DNA from: Pseudopyrenochaeta lycopersici
Lineage: Eukaryota > Ascomycota > Dothideomycetes > Pleosporales > Pseudopyrenochaetaceae
Length of the DNA stretch: 64,000 bases
Assembly (NCBI GenBank): GCA_003313425.1
Contig: NHZP01000021.1
Coordinates: 930,001 to 994,000 of the forward strand
Reading direction: 5' to 3'
The position numbers and the translations under genes are program-made. Below, piece by piece: positions 31,164-43,600 of the stretch (position 1 is its first letter; every line of letters begins with the position of its first letter). Under the pieces are notes generated by a model. The model saw only the letters and a program-made list of their open reading frames with translations. It was not told the origin of the DNA and did not search any database.

Positions 31164-32148
31164 TCAATTATGGCGTTTAAGACAGTTGTACAAGCAACAC
31201 AGACAGCTGTCACATGCGGCCCTAAAGCCGTTCCAGGAGCGTCTCTTCTTCACGCTCCTTGTTATCCTGTACCTCATTGGCGATATAGGTCTCCAACAAA
31301 GATCTCTCATGGTCACATGTAACTCTGTATCCCACTCCTCTTTGGTTTCAAACATATTATGTTCGCCGTCCATGTATCTGTACATCATTGCCTTGGTGAG
31401 AAGAACGAAGTAAACTCGCGCACCACGTTTCTCAGCTTCAACGATGAACGGTTGCAGAGTCTGCCAAACTGTGTGCATAGTATCTGCTAGAGATCCAAGA
31501 ACCGAGACGTCGAAATATGACATGCCAAGCTCCGTGCGGAATGCGATATCAAGATCGAAGGTTGGCGCCCAATGGCAATCGAGAATAGCCTGGAAATCTG
31601 TTGCGAGAGTTTTGAGTACGATGGAGTTGGGCTGGCCGGCATCCAGCAATCCACTGACGTGTAACTTTGAAAGCCTTGCGTAACTCGGCTTGCAGTTGAG
31701 TCCGAAGAAATCTACGTCTAGAAACGCTGGTATCGCAGATGGCATATCGATCCAAAAGTCGCGATACATTTCGAAAACATGTTCAATGACCTCCGCAGCA
31801 AATGGTGCATATACAAAATCGGTGTCAATAAAGGCTGGCCGGGATACTTTTGCGATTTCACAATTGTTTGAATCCTCTGGTGATAAGCTGCGAGGATAAG
31901 GATAACCGTCCATGCGGACTAAACTGCTGCGGGTGATGTTGAACATCTCATGGGGAGTGACAAGGTATGCATAGATCATATCGCGCACTTCACGTGGCAG
32001 ACGTGTGTGCACATTTTTCGTAAGAGCATTCAGCCTACATCTCCTCAGCAGTGAATACACTTTCAGGGTTCGAAATGCAAAAATACCTTGTGTCTAGGAT
32101 TTTGGTAGGCGTGACTGAGCGTCGGGGAGGATAGAATCGGGCCATCAT
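31164..32148 (-). CDS. 2EXR/F-box-like fungal protein
   Basis: Two exons (32087-32148 and 31164-32034) joined by a 52-nt intron encode 310 residues. Splicing joins MMARFYPPRRS...KILDT to RLNALTKNVHTRLPREVRDMIYAYL in phase. Without the intron the downstream frame has only a GTG start. The segment LPREVRDMIYAYLV is the hallmark N-terminal motif of fungal 2EXR/F-box-like proteins, which occur in large lineage-specific families. The remainder (FDLDIAFRTELGMSYFDVSVLGSL, FIVEAEKRGARVYFVLL) is an uncharacterised alpha/beta region. The C-terminus is cysteine-rich (CDSCLCCLYNC). A protein-interaction role is usual for the motif; no partner is known. Confidence 0.85.
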
Positions 32149-34339
32149 TCTGTTCCCAAAGACTGATGGTTGTGACAAAGTTCAAAAGCAAGGTTCGTGA
32201 TGTCCAAAGTGATAGACTTTGAGCTGAAGCCTACGCTAACACCAATTTAGCTAGGCAAAGGGCGGCGCGAAAGGCAAAACGGGGCTGGCAGCAACCACGA
32301 TATGCTGATTGGAGAACTGGGACGAGAGTTATGAACTCCTGTGCGGCTTCGGGGTGGAAATGAATCAGGGCGTTGCATCGTGACTTGGTACAGAGGTGGA
32401 GCCCCTGTGGACATTGCGCTAATTCTAGTTTGAGTAACACGAAGCGTGCGCCAATGAGATCATTCCGGCGCTGAAAAAGGCTGGAGTTCAGGCGACCGTG
32501 AATTGACCGAGCATAGCGCGGTTGTCTGCCTTGTCGTTGATCTCTGTGCTTCAATTGTACCCAACAGATCCGGTCACCTTACCATGATTCTGCAAATGCC
32601 ATGAGTGCTACTTGTACAGTTTGCGTTGTAGGAAGGCCCGACTTGAGTATGGCCAGAATCGATGGTGGTGAACAATGTAGCGGTCTTTCTCTCCCTCAGG
32701 TGTACCACTACTTGTCCCGAAATGGTAGCTTCAATGTGCCAATGGAAACGGAGACTTTTCTTAGTGAGGACATCCGTCATACATCGTCGCAGTTTAGACT
32801 GGCTGATATGTGAAGATTTGGCGATTCTTCGATAAACCTAGAGTGAGCTCAAGCGCGTATGCTACAAAGTTTGAACATTTTCAGACAATGATGTCTGTTT
32901 ACCGAGGTCAATACTAAGACGCAGGTGTTGAAGGGTCCCTGAGTATGTTTGACCTCCTCTTGTTGATTCCACCGCTTCAAATGGCACATACTTGCTAGGA
33001 TAGTCAACCTATCAGCTGGAAACACCAAGAGCATCGACTCTTCAAGAAAGATAAAGCCACTGCGGCATTTCAAAACAGCCGTTGCTTACTATTTACATCC
33101 ACAATCTTCGCACACATTTACTATTGTAGGGTAAAAGTCGTGGAACCCAATCTCGTCGTTCGTTCCAATCCTTTGCAGCAAAAGTGTTTATAAGAAGTGT
33201 GTGTGAAAGTTCCACGCAGCCCGTTCGCAAGCAACACTCCATCATGGAAGAATTTGTTTTGTCCAAGACGTTAGATGGAGCTTGACTGAGCCTAAAAATC
33301 AATTTCTACCGCTCTGTTGAAAGAACCTACTATATCCTTTAGATTGCCACAAACTCGCGATTCCCTTCGAGGGCCCCGTTTGGGACACTGTAGATCATCG
33401 AGAGGGAACGTCGTGCGCGCAGTGTTTGGTCATTCATAGGCATCCCGTTAACAAACCGTAGGCAGTGGTCAATATGGGGATATTGTGTCTCGGTGGTGGG
33501 TTGGGAGGCCTGGGTGCTCGGTAATAGATTATCAGAAAATGGGCAATTGTAAGTTCTCAACCCATCATTCTAAGTACTGTCCGCACGAGGTGTGTTCCTG
33601 AATGACATCTACCCATTACCAAAACTTAAAAAATCCACTAAGCTCGTTTACCATGCCGAGTTCGATTGTGGTTGAGCTTGTGCAACTTAATTGTCTGAGA
33701 ATATTTGATAGCAGTATGGTGGTCGGTGGTCGTGGGTCTGGGTTTAGGCTGATAGCTCTACAAGACAGTTTCCAGATCTTCGGAGACTTCATCATTGATC
33801 TCTCTTTAGTCAATCGCCACATCAGCTCAACCACCAGCGACCTCTCGCAAATACCTCAACAATCCCCTCACTTCATTGTCCGGAGGCGTCCGTCAGGTAG
33901 GGGTCATTGGTTCGTTATGTAGTACAAAACTCGGGGCATACTTTGTAGCATGTTCAGCGCTCACCGGTGAGCTTGCATCATAAATGAAGTAGATGGATCA
34001 GTTGCACAAGTGGGATGCGAACTGGATATCATTTGATTGGCCCAGACAATCTCTCAAAGCGAAGACGATGCGCAGGAGACGAGTCGCTGTTGTGCTTGGC
34101 ATTGATGAAAAGGAAAGAGCAATCATCTTGACAGTACATGAACAAAGACATGGGCCACCTTGAGAATTGAAGTCTTATAAAGCTGCAACGAATGCTAAGA
34201 TAAGGAAATGATTCGAGAAGTGATCTGGGGGTTTGACTCTGGCCTACCATACAGTATATGACTGACCCATGTCAAGTTCGGGATGCCGTCTTTCATGGTC
34301 ATTGGCCATGAACTTCCTCAGGCTTGGAATTGGGATCCC
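32149..34339. other. 2.2-kb intergenic region, nothing recognised
   Basis: It lies upstream of the 2EXR gene and at the 3' side of the CUE-domain gene. Several 70-110 codon frames exist on both strands, but none has a domain, a plausible splice partner or consistent coding character. Confidence 0.45.
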
Positions 34340-35849
34340 TTATTTGGCGTCCTTCAGCAGTGCTTCTGCTGCTGCATCTTTCTGCCCTATACTCCCGCTT
34401 CGCTCAGCAGGCTTCAATTCATTTGGTGCAGGAGCGTCCTTGGTTGCTGATGCCGCCTTCTTCAGTCGCTCGGTATCCTCGGGGTTGGTATCCTTTGCTT
34501 TGCTGTCCTCATCGTCGCTATCGCCGAGGCTGAATGGATCATGATCATCTGGCTCCGGGTGGGGCGCTACTGAAGTCAAAGGCTGCCACTTCTTTCCGCC
34601 AGACTTCCCTTGGTTGTTTGGTGATGGATTACGATACAGTGCATCGACTTCGTCAACAGGGCCAGATTGAGGAGGCGACACGGGCGTGGGCTTAAAGAGG
34701 TCAGGGTTCGCTGTTGGGCGATTTGACCGCTGCTGGCCTGATGCTAGGAGAAAGTTAGCCCTTATTCGGCGTAGATTTAGCGTGTGATGAATGTACCCTC
34801 GTTGTCCCTCAACTCTAGCGAAGCAAAGTCGTCACCAAGCACCCTATTGTCTGCGTCGTAGCGGTTGTGGTCTGCAGATCGGCGTGTCTCAGCCGACTTA
34901 CGGATACCGTAGAGCTGCTCTGACTGCGAGGGACCATAGTTCTGTCGCTGCTGTGAGGGCTGGCCAAAGGGTCGGTCTTTATGTACTGGATTGCCGTATT
35001 GATCGTATTCGTCGGGCTCGCCGTCGAGCTTCTTCGTAAAGTTCGTGATCCACTTGTTGACCGTTTTCTGCGTCTCCTTGAAGCCCTGCTCTATGTTCTT
35101 GCGAATTTCAGGGAGGTCGTCTACGCGAAATTAGTACTGTGCGCGCAGAAACGGGAGGCAGCCATACCATCGAAGAAGCTGTGCTCGCGGTCACTGTTGG
35201 GGTCATTCGGCCTCGAACCAGGCTGCTGTCGCCGGGGGCCCTCGCCCGGTACACGCGATCCATAGCCACCATGGTCACCGCGCCCGCCCTGGCTCTGGTA
35301 GTGTTCTGCCAGTTGTCGCGCATAGATCTCGTCCTGCTCGAGCTGTGTGCGCGGCTGCGGCCTGGGTGGCTGTGGGGGAGGCGTCTCCTCGGCCTTGAAG
35401 TTGGGGTCCGACATGCCTGCCGTTGTTAGCTATGCCCGTGGTCATGCTGCACAGATGTCCATACTCAACAGCGCGTTGAAGGCAGGCTCGACCTTGCCGC
35501 CGCTGGCAACCAGCACAGCCCTGATGACATTGCTGTCGATGCCGGGGAAGGCCTCAACCAACGTGTTCTGGGCCTGCAGCTGCGGGTCGACTGGCCGCGG
35601 GGGCTTTGGTGGGGGGATTTCTGTAGCTTCTTCTGTGAAGCGTACGCCGGGTTTGGGTGACTTGGAAGGCGGCGGTGGTGATGTGACCGTGTCGTGAGCA
35701 GAGGAGGTGGGAGCATCGTTGTCGTCGTCAAAGTCCAGCTCTCGCGCTGTAGTTGGGCTCTCTGGAGGCTGCAACCGTCAGTATGAAAGCTTCCAGTGCT
35801 GGGTGCGGGGTATTGTGCCTGCCTTTTCTGCGCTAGGTTTCTCAGACAT
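34340..35849 (-). CDS. CUE-domain ubiquitin-binding protein, Cue5-like
   Basis: Five exons (35823-35849, 35465-35768, 35168-35416, 34797-35120, 34340-34743) encode 435 residues. The first intron (54 nt) uses a GC donor (AAG-GCAGGC) with a CTGAC branch; the others are GT-AG with CTAAC- or CTAAT-type branches, and all phases agree. Residues about 65-110 form the CUE domain (LVEAFPGIDSNVIRAVLVASGGKVEPAFNALLSM), with the AFP and terminal LL that contact ubiquitin. After it come proline-rich SH3-like motifs, the conserved QLEQDEIYARQLAEHY helix and DLPEIRKNIEQGFKETQKTVNKW. The C-terminal third is disordered and acidic. In yeast Cue5 links ubiquitinated cargo to Atg8 in autophagy; a similar adaptor role is inferred here. 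The product is probably cytosolic. Confidence 0.93.
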
Positions 35850-36277
35850 GGTGTATGTAGGAGGGTATCAGATGATAGTAAAGGGAAATGTATGGGTAGG
35901 GTGGAGAGGAACAGTCGCAATACTTGAACTTCTGGATTCGCGTCGCCGCGCATGAGCTCGTGGCTTGGGACTTTCATGCGCCGCATATGACGACGCTGTG
36001 CCAAGAATGGTATAGCACCCGAAGCACGTGCTATTCTTCGCCCCTACCATCCCACCTTCCGCATCCATGGAGCTCAACCTGCCCTATCAAGCAATACTAA
36101 AGAAGCGCCACAGAGATCTGATATCATTACCATGAAATCACTGCTTCTTCTCGCCGCCACCATCAATCCACCAGGTCTGGAAGTTGTCTCTGGATCACGG
36201 CTAGGAATTTGCTGCCACCAAGATGAGAGCCTCTCAGGTATACCAAGCCGCGCGACTAAAAGATTACAGCTCTTATG
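35850..36277. other. Intergenic region upstream of the CUE gene
   Basis: 428 bp holding the CUE-gene promoter and the 3' end of the PAN gene. No further gene seen. Confidence 0.5.
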
Positions 36278-37448
36278 CTAAGTAAACTTTGCCTTCCCCA
36301 CGGTGCCCTTTCCCTGTTTTCGACGCCTCAAAATGAAGTATACAATGCTGGCCACCGCAACACAAAGCCCCAAAGCCATACCGGTTATCTGACCGGCATC
36401 CAATGAGATCGTGTCCTTTGCAGGAGGTGCTCGAAACTGATTAGAAGCTGACTCAAGGTACAAGAACGTATAATTTTGGTTACGATGCTGTGGAGGGGGA
36501 AGCTTGCTGAAAAGGTAGCAATTTTGGTACCCTGACTGAAGGCCTTCGTCGAAGACGGCAGAGACACATGTCGAGCTATTATCAGAGCATCTTCCCATGC
36601 AGTCTTCGATAGATTGTTCGTGGTACATCCCAAACGGAGGCGCTTCTGTGTTGTTCAATTCACGAAAATCGTTACGCGATACTTTTAAAACTCTTCCCTT
36701 GGCATCGTTCTGGGTCGACCTATCCGCCCACTGCGACTTCGTCGGTGGACTTAGAATGAGTTCAGCCGAATGAGCCATGGTCCTGGTATATGGCACCGCA
36801 TTCCTGCCTGCAAAGGACTGTATCAGCGCGCAGTTGAGCCACCCACTCCCTATGAGGTTGGCAGTGTACACCAAGCGTGTGCAGAGAGGGTGGGCGCCGG
36901 CACAATGTTCCAAGCATTCGTCCAGTGATTTCACATGCAGTCGATTGAGTATCTTCTTGTGATAATCGGTATACGATCCGCCACAAAGTATCTTCATAGT
37001 CATCCCGGACTTGGATTTTTGTTCAGACAGATTGGGGTAGGAACACGAAAAGTCAGCTTTTTGCTGTACATATTGTGCTGTGAAGACAAGTGCAGAGTTT
37101 ATTCTAGTGGAGGACGTGGATACCTCGAGGTTCGCAATTGTAACAGCGCTGGATTTTCGGTAGCACATGTGTTTGACTGAGTCCCACACTACGCCGAAGC
37201 ATGCTGGCGACTGCGAAGTGCAGCTATCGACGCAGCTGTGAAAGTCGTCAGCATCCCCGGAATTCAAGTCAGGACTTTTGAGAGTGTAGTCGCAGTATTG
37301 AGTATAGTTGAGCCCCTCTAACGACGATATAATGGTCTCATTTCTACACATAATATCCGCCCCTTGGCGAGGCTTATCTTGGCCCACTGTCAGGAATGGG
37401 ATATATTAGGAGTTGATTTTGCTTACAAGATTTAACGGTGTTACCCAT
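36278..37448 (-). CDS. PAN/Apple-domain membrane protein
   Basis: Exon 2 (36278-37386) carries nearly all the protein. A tiny exon 1 (37427-37448, MGNTVKS) joins it in phase through a 40-nt intron with GTAAGC donor and CCTAAT branch, for 376 residues in total. Three cysteine-rich PAN/Apple modules follow each other: the first around CDYTLKSP...CVDSCTSQSPACFGVVW, the second around CGGSYTDYHK...CLEHCAGAHPLCTRLVY, the third around SIEDCMGRCSDNSSTC. Near the C-terminus one membrane span (ITGMALGLCVAVASIVYFIL) is followed by a basic tail (RRRKQGKG), so the modules should face outside. PAN domains bind proteins or sugars. No signal peptide is seen in this model, which is odd for an extracellular domain, so the true first exon may lie further upstream. 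Confidence 0.82.
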
Positions 37449-38135
37449 ACTAAGATATTCTATGTTGAGCTAAGGGACGGTTGGCTGAGAGTTCAACTTT
37501 TCGCGCAGCCAGTTAAACGTCCTTTTCCAAGCCTGAGAAACCGCTTCAAATTCCCTTCTTTCCACCGAAAGGTGTTGAGATAAGTGGGCTGAAGGCCGTT
37601 CAGAAGCAAGGGGTCTGTTTCAAATGGTGCTCGAACGAATATATGCGGGAATCGCCTTGTTGCCTCTTTTACTTGATTCATATCTATTTCACTGCCTTTC
37701 CCAGTGTATGATTTGCTATAAGCCAAAGAAGGCGATCGTGGCGTATGCGAGTCTGCATCACGGGGCGAGGCTTAGACTCGGTTTTCGCCTCATTTCACCA
37801 GATTCAGAGACCTGCCAACACATATTGTGCCGTCAAGAAGGCTGAGACGCCTTTTGAAATCTGTCAATAGTCAGCTTATTCTTCGTCAATCTGAAGAATA
37901 TGGGTAAAGCCGCACATTGCGATTAGTTCACTTGGCGTAGCTTCAGGCTACATGGGTCTCACACTTGTCCAACTTTTCCTGACTCCATCTCTACGATACT
38001 TTGGAGCCATCGACGCGACTATAACGTGATGCGCAAGCAGAATTGCGCCTATACATTATCAGATGGTGGGCACTTCTGCTGTCCAAGGTATTGGTGAGGC
38101 TAGAGATCAAGATGCTGTAAATAGTAGGTATTTAA
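37449..38135. other. Divergent intergenic region
   Basis: It lies between the leftward PAN gene and the rightward DUF6536 gene and is expected to hold both promoters, and possibly a missed signal-peptide exon of the PAN gene. Nothing else recognised. Confidence 0.45.
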
Positions 38136-40651
38136 ATGCGAGCTAGTCGTGCAAAATTGACACTTCAATTAGGATCGAACTTCAAACGTTTTCTGCATGC
38201 GATTCTATCATGGCTTCATCGGTATCGCAAAATCTCGTTGCGCTCAATCCAGCGCGGCTGGCTTACCTGTTGTAGAGGGCTGAAGACACTGAAGAGATGT
38301 TTACACAACATACAAAGCCGATTAACGGACTGGTTCACGAACTTGTCATTAGTCCGTAAAATTGATGCTGCGCTCCCGGGCTGGGAGTTTGGCGTAGCTG
38401 CCGCGATTGGGGTAGCTATGTTCACACTCAATCTAAACTTGTGGTTCCTAGTGGCCGTCTCAGTTAAACATAAACCACGGTTAAATGGACTGGGGACGCT
38501 CTGGGAAGGGAATTGTAATGGCATTGATTGGACCAACAAAGTCCTTCACGGTGTCATCAATGCTCTGAGTACAGTGAGACACTCGGCCCATCCACTGCAA
38601 GTGCATTTCCATACTGACCTATCGTATTAGATCCTCATAGCCCAGTCCAACTTCTGCATGCAGTTACTTGCTTCACCTACCAGAATGAATATCGATGCAG
38701 CTCATCGGAGGCACCAATGGGTCGACATTGGCATGCCTAGTTTTCGCAACGTGTGGAAAGGTCACATCGATCGTGAACGGACAGCACTGTGGATTCTTCT
38801 CGCCCTCGGATCTGTGCCACTTCACTTGTTGTAAGCTTCTAGACACTCTTCCAATCGTGGAGGGATCAGACAAGCTAACAGGTTCAAGGTGGAACTCTGT
38901 CATCATATTCTCGCCGATCGCGTATCAATACAACCAGCTTACAGTGACCGAAGGATTTACTCGTGGGCTACCAATAAGCGCCAGTGATGGGTTGATTCAG
39001 ATCGAGGGCTCCAGTGAGGGACCAGGCGCTTACTGGCCGGACAATATACACTTTCTTCAACAAGATCTTAGTAGCTACGAAAAGCTTGATAGCAGTAATT
39101 GCAAAAAGACATATGCACAGCACTTTATACTTGATCGGTCTGATGTTATTGTGGTCACCAAGTCGGTATCCATAGACACAAATACATCTACAGTACTGGG
39201 GGGGACCTCGGCTGGGTGGGGACCTTGGCCGTATCAGTGGCTCTGCCCGTCGGATGCTCGCCAAAAGCTTGCATGCGCGGGCAAACTCTTCGAACAAGGA
39301 GATGACTGGATCTTCCCAAACTTTGGAGCCCCAAGGGTGGATTACTGTTTGAGTAAAAAGATGCCCAAGAAATGCAGATTAGAGTACGCACTGTTAGTCA
39401 CGGCATTCACCGTCGCGGCAAACGCAATTAAACTAGCATGTTTTATTGCCACTTACTGGATACTAAAGCGGAATGCCAAAAGCAAGGGAGATTCTAGTCT
39501 TGAGAATCGCAAGTTGCAGCCTCTTGTTACTACCGGGGACGCAATTGCATCCTTCCTCGAATTTGAAGACAACGAAACACGTGGAATGAGCATTGTTGAG
39601 AAAGAGGACTTCGAGAATGGAATCTGGGACCACCGATGGGTTTCCATTAACCCAATGCCTTGGCAAGAACGATTCAAGTGCTGTCGCTTTCGAGGTATCG
39701 GTGTCCGGCGGTGGGTGACAGGCACGATATTGTAAGTGCCTTGAAAGTCCTTTTTTCGACATATTAATCCTAACTATCCTCTTCAGACTATTTGCTATTC
39801 CTCTTGTCCCATCTGTGTTTTTGCTAGAAAAGATTCAGTGGCTCCAAAAAGAGCTAGGATTAGACAATCGGGCCATCCGCGATCTTGGTCTCGGAAATCC
39901 AAGCGGCCTCTTCCTTTTCGGATTGTGGAACGGAAAGCGACAAACAGATAACTCAATGTCGTACATAGAACAGGCAACGAGGGAAAACATCCTGCGTAGT
40001 ATTGCTTTGGCTAATACTCCGCAATTGGTGCTCTCCATCGCTTTCTATCTTTGGAATAGTCATCTCACCGCCATGACCGCAGCTCGCGACTACAATGAAT
40101 TTGCTGCATCTGCTTCCGAAAGCGAAGATGAAGATCACGAGCCTAAGCATGGTCTCAGAGTTACCTATCCTCGACAAGGAACGAAGCAACGCTCAGCGTA
40201 TTTCTTCGCGATCCCATTTAAGCACTGGATACTAGTTAACATTCTCTGGACGATCCTACACTGGCTAGCTTCCCAAGCCATCTTCTTTGCGCGCGTAGAT
40301 TTGAAGAGCCATTGGCTCGAAATCACAGAATTCTCAATCAGCCAAGTAGGCTACTCCGTGCTCGGGATAATTTGTTTCCTGGGGGTGGCGTTTCTGACTT
40401 TCTTAGTCGGACTGGGCGTGAGTGTCAAGAATATCTCCAACGAAATGCCACTAGCGGCCACTTGCAGCGCAGCGCTTAGCGCTGCATGTCACCCACATGA
40501 GCCAGACGTGAAGCATCACGAAGAGAAGGTTCACTGGGGGGTTGAAATTATAGACGACAATCTCTCGCGTGATGGGAGCCAGGAAATAGCGCGCTGCTGT
40601 TTTACGAGTATGAAAGCTCGCTACCCGTCTCCAGGCCAATTTTATGCGTGA
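38136..40651 (+). CDS. DUF6536-family multi-span membrane protein
   Basis: Four exons (38136-38573, 38631-38830, 38889-39731, 39787-40651) encode 781 residues, all splices in phase. The first intron must end at TTAG (38630), giving STILIAQSNFCMQLLASPTR. The second must use an AAG acceptor (38888), giving PLHLLWNSVIIFSPIAYQY. The DUF6536 landmarks appear in order: GWEFGVAAAIGVAMFTLNLNLW, the SNFCMQLLASPTRMNIDAAH block, WVDIGMPSFRNV, then a long loop and several spans (LEYALLVTAFTVAANAIKLA; LFAIPLVPSVFLL; HWILVNILWTILHWLASQ; YSVLGIICFLGVAFLTFLVGLG). An arginine/lysine-rich N-terminus precedes the first span. The family is fungal-specific, usually 650-800 residues, and has no established function. 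It lies at a membrane. Confidence 0.92.
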
Positions 40652-43600
40652 AACCAAGAAGAAGGTTAACATTATGGGTCACGCTAGTAGTTATCGTATG
40701 ATAGAGTTCAGACCAGATTTATAAAGTTCCGAATGAAAACCACACGCATGTGAAACTCTCTAGCTGCCCGCTCGCCTCGAGAGCGGCGCAGTCCGCCATG
40801 AATGTATGTGTCGCCAATATCTGCATATGAATCACGCACAGGTAAGCCTCCTAAGTCTAAAGGCATTGGACGGTAGCCCGACGCAACCACAATGTCTCCA
40901 GATTGACAAGCTCCCGCTACCCAGCCAAAATTCTATCTTTTAAGTTAGCGAAGCGACGATCGTAGATAATTAGACGCGCTAAAATATTCGAAGGCCCCCA
41001 GCCTAAACTAGAACGCGTCTTGTGTATTGTGATGGTTCGGAAAGCGCTCCGAAGACTAATTGCTTATCTTTTGGGCCACCCTCGATGTCTTCAATCGGTT
41101 AAGAATATTATTAATTACTTCTAGAGCTCATTTGACAATTTTCATTGGGTGCAGAGGAATTGACGCAGAGGGCGCGAGAAATCTTATTCCTCTTTGAACA
41201 AAGGAGTGTTTGCGATGGTATAAATGCGTTCGCATAGCTTTGTGACTTGATGTACGACCATCCTCCAAACAGCGTGAGGTAATATGCTCTAATTATTGAC
41301 TGATTAATCGATCCATACGCTAATGCATCGGTATTCCTAACTCCTGCCATCTTCAAAACTTCATGGAGCATCTTACATGCCGTACCATGTTTGGCTAATG
41401 AGCTACCTAATTTGATGGGCCTGAGCGGAGTACCAGCAGGAGCAGACAGGTCATCCGAATCAAATTTCATGTTTGCTCCCTGTCTACCACACGCTTTGTG
41501 TCTGAAGAGAATTGTTGTTCTATCATGGTGGATTCGCGAATTGAGGGTACATGTGGCCCAGTCAGGAATCCACGAGGGTAGACTTGGGCGCGATTGTACC
41601 TAGCAGAAGGTCAGAAAATCCAATTGTCCGGATAATTGGACATTAGCTATAGCAGTCTTGTTGAATGAACCTCTGGAACTGATATAGCACCTTGAGTTTA
41701 TCAATCTTTCCAAGTTGGAAGTCTGTTTTCCCAGCAAGCTACATATCATGCAGAGTGGAGCTCCAAGCTTCCGATACCAAAACACTCCCAGGGTTGCGAG
41801 CCACGATTGTGGATTTTCACTCATTCTACAGTTTGCATTATAAAGGTGTCCAGTTTTTGATCCTGTCATGTTACTTCTGCATTAGATTCTTGGTGTGGCC
41901 TCTACCTAAAGGCTGCGCAGTTGCATGTGTGTAGAGATTGCAACGCAAGCCCTCTTGTGTACCCAGTTACTAGCTCGCATTTGTAGCACTTGCGAACCTA
42001 AGACGTACAAATTGCCTTATAACAGATAAACCCCTTTGATAACAACGATATCTTGTAATGTCCATGTTCAGACCATCCGAGGAGTGTTCAGACAGGTGAC
42101 AGTGGCATTGAACGATGCCAAAATTTCACTCTTTCACATCTCTGAGATTAAACCACAGAGCTTCCAAACATAGCGCGGGGGGTCGACCATGGAGCCGTAC
42201 GTTGATGAGCACTGTTCCGCTCACTGCATTGACATTCATCCTATCTGAATTTCAGGCACACTCCATACATATGATACTACATCGTATTCGGGGTTTTCGT
42301 GAAGTGAAACAAGGCCGAAATGCAGCCTGAGTTGGCATTGTCCGAGCCAGGGAGGAGACGGATGTGTCGATTCGGCTCATCAAGCCGGCCGTACATTTCT
42401 CGCTTGGCAGGGTGAGTTCTTGATCTCCATTTGGTCAGGTTTCTATCGATTTGTAAAACACAACAGGCGATATTCCGGACTGTGCCTGCTATGTGCATAC
42501 ACCTGGAGCCCAAGGCACTCAGCCGCGCTCAATGCCTGATCACTATAGCATTTACCCTACCAGGTTAAGTTCCCAGCTGAGTTCAACCTCATTTTACTTC
42601 ACTGGTTCAAATACCTGTTCGATCTGATCCCTAGCCAATGTCGTAACCATACACCTTGGGTGAAAAATCGTTAATGAGCTTTGCGTGATTGGCTACCAGA
42701 ATCAGGGGCTGGACATGATCAGCATGATTAATGCACGAAATCACAGCCAGCCTTGTTCCATGATAGCCGCGGTAGTGTTATCGCGGTGTGCACAGCCGAT
42801 TGCGTGACATGACTTAGCCGTTTTTGTCTCGGCCGCACAAGAAGAGGCACATTGACCGGATCCTCATGTGGTGCGTACTTAGATCTGAAAACCGGGAGGA
42901 CTCCGGGTTCTCTTCGCATGTCTTGTGTTGAGAACCGCCGAAAATTGGGGGAAATCCGGCTTGGCAATTTGAGATCCGGCTCCAGGCCAAGCCTTCATAG
43001 AGCAAGAGCAGAGCTGGATTGACAAAGAAGATAGTGAATTTCGGATATAGTGTTGGGAACTCGAGAATTAATTTCCTGAGTCCTCAATTGCTAGCTAAGG
43101 GTGTCTTGTTATCATGAAATATTGTTTCAGCGCCCCATTTTGTTGGGTAACTATACCTTGCCGATATGCTCATGTACTGGAAGAAATCTTTCGGTGGTCT
43201 AGGTGTATTGCACAAGCTTCAAGTAGAGACCACATTGAGACAGCGCGATACTGCTGTGCGCTATCTTGATCGTTCAACCGTAGGCAAACCAGGCGCAAGG
43301 CTCTTACGCAACTAGTGCGTGTGCAAGTGGACAGCGTATCATGGAACAGTCCGTGTGTTCAGGAGGTCGCTACACGTTAAATATTTTTTGTGCCTCTACA
43401 TGCATGCTCCTCGAACACTTCTGTAGAGTCAGTAAGAACCAAACGATCTTACATTATGTGGACAGCCAAGAAAGGGGATTATTATTGACATTGTAGGTTC
43501 GCAGATCCGCTCGGACCGCTCTTCGCATCCCCGCTCGTCCCGCAGATGACCAATGCATGCCTGGTATTCCTTTCGAGCCTCAACTCGACTCAAAACAGGG

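Noticed and set aside
41111..41470. 119-codon minus-strand frame with a true ATG
   Set aside because: Kept as a note only: no domain, no signal peptide and no intron partners. Chance frames of this length are common here.
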